This document shows positions 18,709 through 26,605 of a stretch of DNA of 64,000 nucleotides, in pieces. The notes below the pieces were generated by a model. It was not told the origin of the DNA. It worked only from the letters and a program-made list of their open reading frames with translations, and did no database searches. The stretch spans positions 248,001 to 312,000 of the forward strand of contig NZ_CP011789.1 of NCBI RefSeq assembly GCF_001636055.1, read 5' to 3'. Position 1 is the stretch's first letter. Every line of letters begins with the position of its first letter. Position numbers and translations under genes: made by a program. Origin of the DNA: Pseudomonas putida. GTDB lineage: Bacteria; Pseudomonadota; Gammaproteobacteria; Pseudomonadales; Pseudomonadaceae.

Positions 18709-20106
18709 TTATTCAGGTGCGAAGATCTTACCCGGATTCATGATGCCGTTCGGGTCGAACACCGCCTTTATCGCCTTCATGCAGGCAATTTCATCTGCCG
18801 AGCGGCTGTAGCCCAGGTAGTCCCGCTTGGTCATGCCCACGCCGTGCTCGGCAGAGATCGAACCGTTGTAGCGCGCGACGATCTCGAACACCCACTTGTT
18901 GACCTTGGTGCACGAGGCGAAGAAATCATCCTTGCTCATGTGGTCAGGCTTGAGGATGTTCAGGTGCAGGTTGCCGTCGCCGATATGCCCGTACCAGACG
19001 ACTTCATAGTCGGGGTAGTGTTCGCCGACCACTGCATCGATATCGCGCAGGAACGCCGGCACTTTGGAGACGGTGACGGAAATATCGTTCTTGTAAGGCG
19101 TCCAGTGGGAGATGGTCTCTGACAGGTACTCGCGCAGCTTCCACAGGTTCTTCAACTGCGTCTCGCTCTGGCTCATCACCCCATCGAGCACCCAACCCTG
19201 CTCGACGCAGTGCTCGAAGGTGGCCAGGGCTTCGTTGGCCACCTCCTCGGTGCTGGCCTCGAACTCCAGCAGCGCATAGAAAGGGCATTGCGTGTCGAAC
19301 GGCGCCGGCACGTCGCCGCGCCCCATGATCTTGGCCAGGCCCTTGTCGGAGAAGAATTCGAAGGCGGTCAGGTCGAGCTTGCCCTGAAAAGCGTGCAGCA
19401 CCGGCATGATCGAGTCGAAGTCCGGCGTGCCGAGCACCATCGCCGTAAGGTTGCGCGGCGCACGGTCCAGGCGCATGGTCGCTTCGACCACGAAGCCCAG
19501 GGTGCCCTCCGCGCCGATGAACAACTGGCGCAGGTCGTAACCGGTGGCGTTTTTAATCAGGTCGCGATTGAGCTCCAGCAGTTCGCCCTTGCCGGTGACA
19601 ACCTTCAGCCCTGCCACCCAGTTGCGGGTCATGCCGTAGCGAATGACCTTGATTCCGCCGGCATTGGTGCCAATATTGCCGCCAATCTGGCTGGATCCGC
19701 TCGAGGCGAAATCTACCGGATAGTACAACCCCTGGTCTTCGGCGAACTGCTGCAACTGGCGGGTGATCACGCCCGGCTGGCAGACCACGGTGCGGTCGAA
19801 CGCGTTGAAGTCGAGAATCTGGTTCATCTGGTCGAAGGCCACCACGACTTCGCCACTGGCAGCGACTGCGGCGCCCGACAGGCCAGTGCGTCCGCCGGAC
19901 GGCACCAGCGCGACCTTGTAGCGGTTGGCCCAGGCGACGATGGCCTGGACCTGCTCGATGGTTTTGGGCAGCACGACGGCCGAAGGAGCCGGTGGATAGT
20001 GCTTGGTCCAGTCCTTGCCATACGCCTCGAGCGAGGCGGGGTCGACAAGGACCTTGCCAGGGTCGACCAGAGTCTTCAGCTCATCAATTACCGCAACGTC
20101 GATCAT
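18709..20106 (-). CDS. FAD-linked D-2-hydroxyglutarate dehydrogenase-type oxidoreductase
   Basis: 465 residues from the ATG at 20106 (MIDVAVIDELK), preceded by GAGAG; further starts up to 20145 add a non-conserved leader. VAO/PCMH-type FAD domain with VPSGGRTGLSGAAV and SSGSSQIGGNIGTNAGG, then a substrate-cap domain with WYGHIGDGNLHLN (metal/substrate) and AEHGVGMTKR. Family members oxidise D-2-hydroxyglutarate or D-lactate. Divergence from serA strongly favours D-2-hydroxyglutarate, since SerA makes it from 2-oxoglutarate while regenerating NAD. Confidence 0.88.
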   Translation of the reverse strand: MIDVAVIDELKTLVDPGKVLVDPASLEAYGKDWTKHYPPAPSAVVLPKTIEQVQAIVAWANRYKVALVPSGGRTGLSGAAVAASGEVVVAFDQMNQILDFNAFDRTVVCQPGVITRQLQQFAEDQGLYYPVDFASSGSSQIGGNIGTNAGGIKVIRYGMTRNWVAGLKVVTGKGELLELNRDLIKNATGYDLRQLFIGAEGTLGFVVEATMRLDRAPRNLTAMVLGTPDFDSIMPVLHAFQGKLDLTAFEFFSDKGLAKIMGRGDVPAPFDTQCPFYALLEFEASTEEVANEALATFEHCVEQGWVLDGVMSQSETQLKNLWKLREYLSETISHWTPYKNDISVTVSKVPAFLRDIDAVVGEHYPDYEVVWYGHIGDGNLHLNILKPDHMSKDDFFASCTKVNKWVFEIVARYNGSISAEHGVGMTKRDYLGYSRSADEIACMKAIKAVFDPNGIMNPGKIFAPE

Positions 20107-20278
20107 CGGCAGAACTCTCGAATGATTCATGGTCACCCTGAGCACTCTTCACCTGTCGGGATAAGCTCAGACGGTGTCGCGTATGCTAGCATAGCCCTCC
20201 CGTCGATCGTGCTAAGGCCCGTCGCCGCGCCGCTTTGCCCCCCTCGCCATTTTTTCTCCGGGATACAGGTTTACGCAG

Positions 20279-21508
20279 ATGAGCAAGACTTCTCTCGACA
20301 AGAGCAAGATCAGGTTCCTTCTTCTCGAAGGCGTCCACCAGAATGCTGTGGACACCCTCAAGGCTGCCGGGTACACCAACATCGAGTACCTCACCGGCTC
20401 ACTGCCGGATGCGCAACTGAAGGAAAAGATCGCGGACGCCCACTTCATCGGCATCCGCTCGCGCACTCAACTGACTGAAGAAGTCTTTGATTGTGCGAAG
20501 AAACTGGTCGCAGTCGGCTGCTTCTGCATCGGCACCAACCAGGTTGACCTGAACGCGGCCCGCGAGCGCGGCATCGCGGTGTTCAACGCGCCGTACTCCA
20601 ACACCCGTTCGGTTGCCGAACTGGTGCTGGCCGAAGCCATCCTGCTGCTGCGCGGCATCCCCGAGAAGAACGCCTCCTGCCACCGCGGTGGCTGGATCAA
20701 GAGCGCGGCCAACTCCTTCGAGATCCGCGGCAAGAAGCTCGGCATCGTCGGCTACGGCTCGATCGGCACCCAGCTGTCGGTACTGGCCGAAAGCGTCGGG
20801 ATGCAGGTCTACTTCTTCGACCCGCTGACCAAGCTGCCACTGGGCAACGCTACCCAGGTCACCAGCCTCGACGAACTGCTGGGCCTGGCCGACATCGTCT
20901 CGCTGCACGTGCCTGAGCTGCCATCCACCCAGTGGATGATCGGCGAGAAGGAAATCCGTGCGATGAAGAAGGGTTCGATCCTGATCAACGCCGCACGCGG
21001 CACCGTGGTCGAGCTGGATCACCTGGCTGCCGCGATCAAGGACAAGCACCTGATCGGCGCCGCCATCGACGTGTTCCCGGTCGAGCCGCGCTCGAACGAC
21101 GAAGAGTTCGAAAGCCCGCTGCGTGGCCTGGACAACGTGATCCTGACCCCGCACATCGGCGGTTCGACCGCCGAAGCCCAGGCCAATATCGGTCTGGAAG
21201 TGGCCGAGAAGCTGGTCAAGTACAGCGACAACGGTACCTCCGTGTCGTCGGTCAACTTCCCTGAAGTGGCCCTGCCGGCGCACCCAGGCAAGCACCGCCT
21301 GCTGCACATCCACGAAAACATCCCGGGCGTGCTCAGCGAGATCAACAAGGTCTTCGCCGAGAACGGCATCAACATTTCCGGTCAGTTCCTGCAGACCGAC
21401 GAGAAAGTGGGCTACGTGGTCATCGACGTCGACGCCGAGTACTCGGACCTGGCGCAAGAGAAGCTGCAGCACGTCAAGGGCACCATCCGCTCGCGCGTAC
21501 TGTTCTGA
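20279..21508 (+). CDS. serA: D-3-phosphoglycerate dehydrogenase
   Basis: First step of serine synthesis. 409 residues: split substrate-binding domain, NAD domain with GIVGYGSIGTQL, catalytic residues in the NAARGTVVE and TPHIGGSTAEAQ regions, and a C-terminal ACT domain (LLHIHENIPGVLSEIN) that confers serine feedback inhibition, matching the E. coli-type enzyme of about 410 residues. Divergent from the D-2-hydroxyglutarate dehydrogenase gene with 172 bp between starts. Ends in a clear intrinsic terminator. Confidence 0.97.
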   Translation: MSKTSLDKSKIRFLLLEGVHQNAVDTLKAAGYTNIEYLTGSLPDAQLKEKIADAHFIGIRSRTQLTEEVFDCAKKLVAVGCFCIGTNQVDLNAARERGIAVFNAPYSNTRSVAELVLAEAILLLRGIPEKNASCHRGGWIKSAANSFEIRGKKLGIVGYGSIGTQLSVLAESVGMQVYFFDPLTKLPLGNATQVTSLDELLGLADIVSLHVPELPSTQWMIGEKEIRAMKKGSILINAARGTVVELDHLAAAIKDKHLIGAAIDVFPVEPRSNDEEFESPLRGLDNVILTPHIGGSTAEAQANIGLEVAEKLVKYSDNGTSVSSVNFPEVALPAHPGKHRLLHIHENIPGVLSEINKVFAENGINISGQFLQTDEKVGYVVIDVDAEYSDLAQEKLQHVKGTIRSRVLF

Positions 21509-21528
21509 GCCTGATGGCTGCATGAAGA

Positions 21529-21556
21529 AGGGAGGCCCTGGTGGCCTCCCTTTTTT
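21529..21556 (+). terminator. Intrinsic terminator of serA
   Basis: Stem GGGAGGCC / GGCCTCCC (21530-21537 and 21543-21550) with a 5-base loop, followed by six T residues, 20 bp after the stop. Confidence 0.92.
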
Positions 21557-21580
21557 GTCTGCGCGATCTGTGTCTTGTGC

Positions 21581-21606
21581 TGCGCGGGCGCGGATTTACC
21601 CGCGCA
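21581..21606. repeat. Single REP palindrome
   Basis: GCGCGGGCGCGGATTTACCCGCGC core between the serA terminator and the DUF4399 gene stop. Confidence 0.6.
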
Positions 21607-21618
21607 CAATCCCCCGCG

Positions 21619-22095
21619 TTACTTCACATTGACGGTGATCTTCTTCGACTCGACGCTTGGCTTGAACGGCACGTGGTACTGGTCGCCCAGTACCAGTTGC
21701 AGGGTGTGCTTGCCCGGAGTCAGGGTGATGGTCGCCTCGGTCTGCGCTTTGCCGAAATGCAGCACCTGCGGCCCGGCTGGCAGGGGTTGGTTGCCCTCAG
21801 GCATCAGGCTGGTCGGCAATGGCTGGTCAGCTACAGGCGCTTTGTCGACATCCACCAGCAGGTGATGGTGCCCGGAATGCGGAGTCTGGTCGCCGGCCGG
21901 CTTGAGCGCCATCCCTTCAATGCCGAACTTGACGGTGAAGGTCTTGTCGACCGTAGCGCCATCGGCAGGGGAAACGATGAAGACCTTCGCATCTTTCGGC
22001 GGCTCCTGGCTTTTCAGGGCATCCGCAGCCGTGGCAAGCAAAGAGGCTCCCATCAGCAAACCGGCGAGGGCAGCACGCGAAACTGGGCTTTTCAT
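21619..22095 (-). CDS. Periplasmic DUF4399-family protein
   Basis: 158 residues with a cleavable signal peptide (about 1-23, ATA-A). The mature part has FIVSPADGATVDKTFTVKFGIEGMAL, then a histidine cluster SGHHHLLVD, and ends with the repeat-like FGKAQTEATITLTPGKHTLQL. This matches DUF4399, a small beta-sandwich domain of unknown function. The HHH motif suggests possible metal binding (inference). Divergent from the single-lobe binding protein across 230 bp. Confidence 0.82.
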   Translation of the reverse strand: MKSPVSRAALAGLLMGASLLATAADALKSQEPPKDAKVFIVSPADGATVDKTFTVKFGIEGMALKPAGDQTPHSGHHHLLVDVDKAPVADQPLPTSLMPEGNQPLPAGPQVLHFGKAQTEATITLTPGKHTLQLVLGDQYHVPFKPSVESKKITVNVK

Positions 22096-22194
22096 TCACA
22101 TCTCCTGTCATTCACTTCAATTGACCGCTATCACTTAAAAGAAGCGAGGCGGTACTTCACCATAGTCCACCTGCCACGCCGCAGGTTCAAAAAT

Positions 22195-22220
22195 GCCGGC
22201 ATGAAAATTTCAATGCCGGC
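22195..22220. promoter_or_regulatory. 26-bp palindrome between divergent DUF4399 and short binding-protein genes
   Basis: Outer arms GCCGGCAT / ATGCCGGC are perfect and flank an AT core (GAAAATTTCA). It lies about 100 bp from each start. It could be an operator or a transcript hairpin. Confidence 0.5.
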
Positions 22221-22325
22221 TCAAACATACGCGCGATGTAGGGGTCATAGGCTGCGTTCGATCGCGGCAAACACAGAAAGCCACGGCGAATGACATTCAT
22301 CTGCCGAGAAATAAAAGGGATATTC

Positions 22326-22805
22326 ATGCGTTTGACCATTGGCCTACTGCTGGCAGTACTCATCAGCCCCCTGGCCCAGGCAGAGCTGATCGACGAAATC
22401 AACGACCGGGGTGAACTGCGCATCGCCGTCCAAGCCGACAATGCACCCTACGCCTTCAAGGAAAACGAGCACCTGACCGGGTTCGACATCGAATTCGGCC
22501 AGGACCTGGCCCGGGAGATGGACCTGCGTGCCGAATTCATCGAAGCGCCTGCCGACGAAGTGTTAGCAGGCGTGGAGAGCGGCAAGTACGACATCGCGCT
22601 GACCCCGACAGGCCAACAATCTGCGACCGAAAGCGCGCTCGATGCCAGCCAGCCGTTTGGTGAGAAGAAGCTGGTGATTCCGTTTCAGAAAGATAACCCG
22701 GCATTCGAAAGCACGCTGAACAATGCCCTGCAGCGGCTCAAGGACAGTGGGCGGATGGCGGAGCTCGAGCAGAAGTGGTTCGAGAAGACTGCGGTGCAGC
22801 AGTGA
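22326..22805 (+). CDS. Shortened solute-binding protein (SBP_bac_3-like) lacking most of lobe 2
   Basis: 159 residues from the ATG at 22326 (AAGGG upstream). Signal peptide 1-19 (PLAQA). Residues 20-109 are a normal lobe 1 of a polar amino-acid binding protein: GELRIAVQADNAPYAF, GFDIEFGQDLAREM and VESGKYDIALTP. At about residue 110 the sequence jumps straight to the closing segment (KKLVIPFQKDNPAFESTLNNAL, then a final KWF). Roughly 100 residues of lobe 2 found in the family are absent, with no stop or frameshift. It may be a scavenger or sensor rather than a transporter subunit. No transporter genes are adjacent. Confidence 0.7.
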   Translation: MRLTIGLLLAVLISPLAQAELIDEINDRGELRIAVQADNAPYAFKENEHLTGFDIEFGQDLAREMDLRAEFIEAPADEVLAGVESGKYDIALTPTGQQSATESALDASQPFGEKKLVIPFQKDNPAFESTLNNALQRLKDSGRMAELEQKWFEKTAVQQ

Positions 22806-22811
22806 TATCGC

Positions 22812-22914
22812 GTCGTTCTTTTCGCGGGCAAGCCCGCTCCCACAGGGTTGGACTCACCATAGGCCTTGTGGGGGCGGCGGTTCGGCGCTCCGACTTGCCC
22901 GCGAAAAGAACGAC
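22812..22914. repeat. REP doublet with perfect 21-bp arms
   Basis: A 21-base arm at 22812-22832 (starting GTCGTTCTTTTCGCGGG) is matched perfectly by its reverse complement at 22894-22914. Inner GCTCCCACAGG and TGTGGGGGCGG elements complete the structure. It lies between convergent genes. Confidence 0.88.
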
Positions 22915-22920
22915 ACCGAA

Positions 22921-23412
22921 CTACCCGAGTGCCCGTTGCGCCTCATCCAGCTCCAGCTCGCTGAACACCCGCACCCCTTCCCGACGCAACAGCGCAGCAA
23001 CGACGCCCTCCCCCGTCACCTTCACCCCGCTGAAACTGCCATCGTAGGTCAGTCGGTTGCCGCACGACGGGCTACCGGACTTGAGCACCGCAACCCGAAT
23101 CCCATGCCGCCTCACCAGCGCCAAGGCCTGCCGAGCGCCGCTCAAAAATGCCGCGCTGACATCCTCGCCAGCCACGGTCAGGACCTGAACCTGCCCATCA
23201 AGCACCTGGCCACCCTGTCCGCCCTGGATCTCCGCGGCCGGTCGCGGCGTCGGCAAGCCACCCGCCACCTCCGGGCACAAGGGCACTACACGGCCCTCGG
23301 CCTGCCATTGCTTGAGCAGATCGGGGTGGCCACTGTCGCGCCCGTCATAGCGCACCGGTTGCCCCAGCAGGCAGGCGCTGACCAGGACCTTGGACGACTC
23401 AGAAGGGATCAT
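22921..23412 (-). CDS. DUF523 / TudS-like Fe-S desulfidase
   Basis: 163 residues from the ATG at 23412; an in-frame GTG lies at 23418. The three conserved cysteines of the family are present: SACLLG (Cys14), PLCPE (Cys46) and SPSCG (Cys117). In the characterised TudS-type members these hold a [4Fe-4S] cluster used to remove sulfur from 2-thiouracil. Cytosolic, no signal peptide. It overlaps the end of the upstream oxygenase gene by 14 bp, so the two are translationally coupled. Activity on thiouracil is an inference from family; tRNA-derived thiobases could be the source. Confidence 0.82.
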   Translation of the reverse strand: MIPSESSKVLVSACLLGQPVRYDGRDSGHPDLLKQWQAEGRVVPLCPEVAGGLPTPRPAAEIQGGQGGQVLDGQVQVLTVAGEDVSAAFLSGARQALALVRRHGIRVAVLKSGSPSCGNRLTYDGSFSGVKVTGEGVVAALLRREGVRVFSELELDEAQRALG

Positions 23413-24022
23413 TGCCACGGCGCCGGAACCAGCCCGTCAGCGACAGGCGTTCGCGATTGGCCGGCAGCACTTCATGCGGGACTTCACCCGAAAGGAACAC
23501 CACCAGGCTGCCAGCCTCGGGCTGGACGTCATGCTCGACATCGTCGGCGAGAAACATCCGCAGTTGCCCGCCGTCTTCGGGTTGCCAGCGCTCATTGAGA
23601 TAGAGCACCACCGACACCATGCGCCGGTCGTCGTCGCGGAAGCGGTCAAGATGCCTGCGGTAGAAGGCGCCCGGCGGATACAGGGCGAAATGACACTCGA
23701 AGTCTTCCAGCCCCAGGAACAGCCCTTGGTTGATCGCCTGGCGCAGGTTGCCCATGAGCTCCAGGTAACGGTCGCAGGCCTCGGCCTGGCCGGGGTCGAT
23801 CCACTGGATCTGGTCGCCACGGATCGCCTCGCGTACCTCCTGGGCCGCACCCCTGCCGACACCTGCAGGGTTCAGTTCGCCCTCGGCATGGCGCCTGCGA
23901 CACTCGGCAGCCAATGCGCCGGCCAGCTCAAGCGGCAGGAAAAGTGCCTGCTGCGACCAGCCACGGGTGGCCAGGTCGTCGACGATGGTCGACAGCAGCG
24001 GATGTTCAGGAGAGGTATGCAT
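23399..24022 (-). CDS. 2-oxoglutarate/Fe(II)-dependent oxygenase (prolyl-4-hydroxylase-like)
   Basis: 207 residues from the ATG at 24022 (MHTSPEH); longer in-frame starts to 24118 would add a basic, unconserved leader. The double-stranded beta-helix fold shows the iron triad: HLD in YRRHLDRFRDD, the distal His in GEVPHEVLP, and the 2OG-binding Arg in RLSLTGWFR. Substrate unknown; relatives hydroxylate protein prolines or small molecules. Coupled by overlap with the DUF523 gene. Divergent from the DUF2059 gene. Confidence 0.82.
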   Translation of the reverse strand: MHTSPEHPLLSTIVDDLATRGWSQQALFLPLELAGALAAECRRRHAEGELNPAGVGRGAAQEVREAIRGDQIQWIDPGQAEACDRYLELMGNLRQAINQGLFLGLEDFECHFALYPPGAFYRRHLDRFRDDDRRMVSVVLYLNERWQPEDGGQLRMFLADDVEHDVQPEAGSLVVFLSGEVPHEVLPANRERLSLTGWFRRRGNDPF

Positions 24023-24144
24023 GGCGCGCATCATATCCATTAGCCATGTACACGGACAGCGCCACTTGGCCGAGAAGCGCGCTGATATCTCGACAAAGGC
24101 GTACCACCCCACGGACAATAGCGGCCTGCCGACAGGAGTCCTGA

Positions 24145-24897
24145 ATGCGCCGTTTGTTTTCCCTGCTTGTGCTGATGATCTGCACCATGCCTGTCTGGGC
24201 AGACAGCCTCGACCAGCTGTACAAGGCCGCCGGCTGGCCCGACCAGCGCGCCCACTTCAATGACGCCATCGGTGCCGCCCAGCAGCGCTACCGCAACAGC
24301 CTGCCGCCCGCGGTTTACCAGGCGCTCGTCAACAACAGCAACCAACGCTTCCAGGCCCAGGCGATGGATCAGCGTGCCCAGGCCCAACTGCGCGCCAACC
24401 TGAAGAACCCGGCGCCGGCGCTGGCGTTCTTCCAATCGCCGCTGGGACGCAAGGTGGTTGCCGCCGAATTGCTGGCCACGCGCAAGGACCAATTGGCCAA
24501 GAACGCCAAGGGCCTGCCAAGGATCCAGGCCAGCGACAACCGCCTGCTGGCCATTGGTCACCTGGCCCAGGCCCTGCCGGCCCGCGAAGCTGGGGCCGAG
24601 GTCAGCCTGGCGATCGCCGGGGTTGCCGCCGACAGCCTCAGCTCGATGATTCCCGGCCTGTTCGGCAGCGGCCAGGCCCAGGGCTTGCTCGATGGTCAGC
24701 GCCAACGTTTGATGAACGAGATTGGCGAAGACCTGAACAACACGTTGTTGTACGTCTACCGCGAGCTGTCCGACGACGAACTGGAAGCGTTCGCCACTTT
24801 CGCCGAATCCGCAGAGGGCAAGGCCTACTACAATGCCGCGCTGGCCGCGGTGCGTGCGGGGCTGGCCGTCGGCCAGAGCAGCGCCAACCTCAAGTAA
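24145..24897 (+). CDS. Periplasmic DUF2059-family protein
   Basis: 250 residues with an N-terminal signal peptide (1-19, VWA-D). The mature protein is alpha-helical and rich in Gln and Ala, with the ending typical of DUF2059 (ELEAFATFAESAEGKAYYNAAL). AGGAGT lies upstream of the ATG. Function unknown. Its last 8 bp overlap the end of the convergent hydrolase gene. Confidence 0.75.
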   Translation: MRRLFSLLVLMICTMPVWADSLDQLYKAAGWPDQRAHFNDAIGAAQQRYRNSLPPAVYQALVNNSNQRFQAQAMDQRAQAQLRANLKNPAPALAFFQSPLGRKVVAAELLATRKDQLAKNAKGLPRIQASDNRLLAIGHLAQALPAREAGAEVSLAIAGVAADSLSSMIPGLFGSGQAQGLLDGQRQRLMNEIGEDLNNTLLYVYRELSDDELEAFATFAESAEGKAYYNAALAAVRAGLAVGQSSANLK

Positions 24898-25819
24898 GCA
24901 GGCGCTGGTCGAGAAAGGTGAAGTAGCGCTGGCGGATATCCGGCAGCTCGTTGGCCAGGTGATGCCGCGCCTCGGGCAGCAGGAGAATCTGCGGCTCGGC
25001 GAACTTCTCCTTCAGCACCCTGAGGTTGTAAGGCCAGTCCACCGTGCCGTCTGCCTCGCCCTGAACGATCAGCGGCCGACGCCGACTGTGCGGCGCCGCC
25101 TCGATGCGCTTGATCCAGGCCATCAGCGCCCCCACCCATGCCGTCGGCAGGCGCCGCGGCTGCAACGGATCGGCCTCGAGAAACGCAAGAAATGCCGGGT
25201 CGTTGGTATTGGCACTGAAGCGTCGCTCGATACCATCGACGAAATGGCGCAGCACCCGATAACTCAGCTTCGACCAGTGCCAGGCCCGCGGTCGCACCAA
25301 CGGCGCCAGCAGGATCACCTGGCCGTCCGCCGGGCTCTGCTCGCCGCAGTGCAGCAGATGATCGACAACGATGGCTCCACCCGTGCTCTGCCCACACAGA
25401 TGCCAAGGCCGTGGCAAGTCGAGCCTGCGCGCCTGTTCGAAGAGGGCATCGAGCACCTGCTGGTAGATCGCGAAGTCGGCGATGCTGGCCCGCTCGCCAC
25501 TGGACAGCCCGTGACCGGGCAGATCGCAGCCAATCACCGCGAAGCCCTGCTGCAAGGCCCAGGCGATCACATGGCGGTACAGGCCCATGTGGTCGTAGTA
25601 GCCATGCAGCAGGAACAGCGTCGCCACCGGTTCTTGCGGCAGCCACACCTGCCCGACCAGGTCGAAACCTGCAACGCTGAAGCCACCCAACCAGCTGTGT
25701 GCAGGCAGGTCGAGACCGTAGAAGCGCTGGTAATCGAGGGCCTGGGCCGACAGTGGCTGGCGCGCCGCAAGAGCGTCAAGGCTGGTGCGCAGCAGGTCAG
25801 GGTGGAAGGGTGAAGGCAT
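24890..25819 (-). CDS. Alpha/beta hydrolase, monoacylglycerol-lipase-like (serine aminopeptidase S33 type)
   Basis: 309 residues. Oxyanion region LFLLHGYYDHMGLY, nucleophile elbow GQSTGG, acid in the IVQGEADGTVDW stretch, and the catalytic His in EARHHLANE. The sequence around CDLPGHGLSSGERASI is typical of monoacylglycerol lipase relatives. No signal peptide. The substrate is probably an ester lipid, inferred from fold only. Confidence 0.82.
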   Translation of the reverse strand: MPSPFHPDLLRTSLDALAARQPLSAQALDYQRFYGLDLPAHSWLGGFSVAGFDLVGQVWLPQEPVATLFLLHGYYDHMGLYRHVIAWALQQGFAVIGCDLPGHGLSSGERASIADFAIYQQVLDALFEQARRLDLPRPWHLCGQSTGGAIVVDHLLHCGEQSPADGQVILLAPLVRPRAWHWSKLSYRVLRHFVDGIERRFSANTNDPAFLAFLEADPLQPRRLPTAWVGALMAWIKRIEAAPHSRRRPLIVQGEADGTVDWPYNLRVLKEKFAEPQILLLPEARHHLANELPDIRQRYFTFLDQRLLT

Positions 25820-25927
25820 CGGTACATCCAGAGTGGCGCGAGTATTGATCTGCGATATTCAGCTCTGTGCCCGGCCATGGCAAGCTGGCGTCTTCTTGTC
25901 TTTGTCATGCACCGAGACGCGCTCTTG

Positions 25928-25941
25928 GCGGGCAAGCCCGC
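25928..25941. repeat. REP half-element
   Basis: GCGGGCAAGCCCGC palindrome with a CGAAAAAGCC tail, just upstream of the DUF6436 start. Confidence 0.6.
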
Positions 25942-25973
25942 GAAAAAGCCCGGTGCAACGTTGCGGACTACCG

Positions 25974-26540
25974 ATGAAAACCCTCACCACGCTGCTCGCC
26001 ACCCTGCTCTGCGCCGCCTTGCTGTGGTGGGCCTACGACAGCTTCCAGTCGCGCTACCTGCGCCAGTTCGACGACCAGGCCACGCTGTTCGACGGCAGCC
26101 AGTTGCAACTGCCCGCCGAACTCGCAGGCCCTGGCCCGATCCGCATCGTGCACTTCTGGGACCCCACCTGCCCTTGCAACGTCGGCAACCAGCAACATCT
26201 GGCCGAGCTCATCGAGCAGTTCGCCGCGCAGGGTGTAACCTTCCACGTGTTGCAAAAGCCCGGCAGCCACGGCCAGCTTCCCGCCAACCTTGGAGCCCTG
26301 CAGCCGATCCGCGAGCTGCCGGGCAGCGAACACCTGCCAGCCTCTCCGGCAGTGGCGATCTGGGATCGACAGGGGCAGCTCGCCTACTTCGGCCCCTACA
26401 GCGAAGGCGCGGTGTGCAACTCGAGCAACAGCTTCATCGAACCCGTCATCCGGGCGCTGCTGCAAGGGCGCCGGGTACAGGCCTCCAATGCCCTGGCCAG
26501 CGGGTGCTATTGCCCATGGCGGAAAGATCAGCAGCGGTAG
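25974..26540 (+). CDS. DUF6436 thioredoxin-like membrane-anchored protein
   Basis: 188 residues from the ATG at 25974; the longer frame to 25785 runs through REP and antisense sequence. One N-terminal membrane segment (about 4-20) is followed by a thioredoxin-like fold starting VHFWDPTCPCNVGN, where a CxC occupies the redox position instead of CxxC. Additional cysteines occur in GAVCNSSN and near the end in GCYCPW. Expected periplasmic orientation. A thiol redox or copper/metal-delivery role is possible but not shown. Confidence 0.72.
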   Translation: MKTLTTLLATLLCAALLWWAYDSFQSRYLRQFDDQATLFDGSQLQLPAELAGPGPIRIVHFWDPTCPCNVGNQQHLAELIEQFAAQGVTFHVLQKPGSHGQLPANLGALQPIRELPGSEHLPASPAVAIWDRQGQLAYFGPYSEGAVCNSSNSFIEPVIRALLQGRRVQASNALASGCYCPWRKDQQR

Positions 26541-26605
26541 ATATTTATGACGTCGCGTACATACCAGCCCCTTAGCGTATTGGCCTACCGCTTAAGGAAA
26601 ACGCC

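Noticed and set aside
18709..20106. Glycolate oxidase subunit GlcD
   Set aside because: No glcE or glcF follows. The divergent serA context and single-gene organisation fit a D-2-hydroxyglutarate dehydrogenase better.
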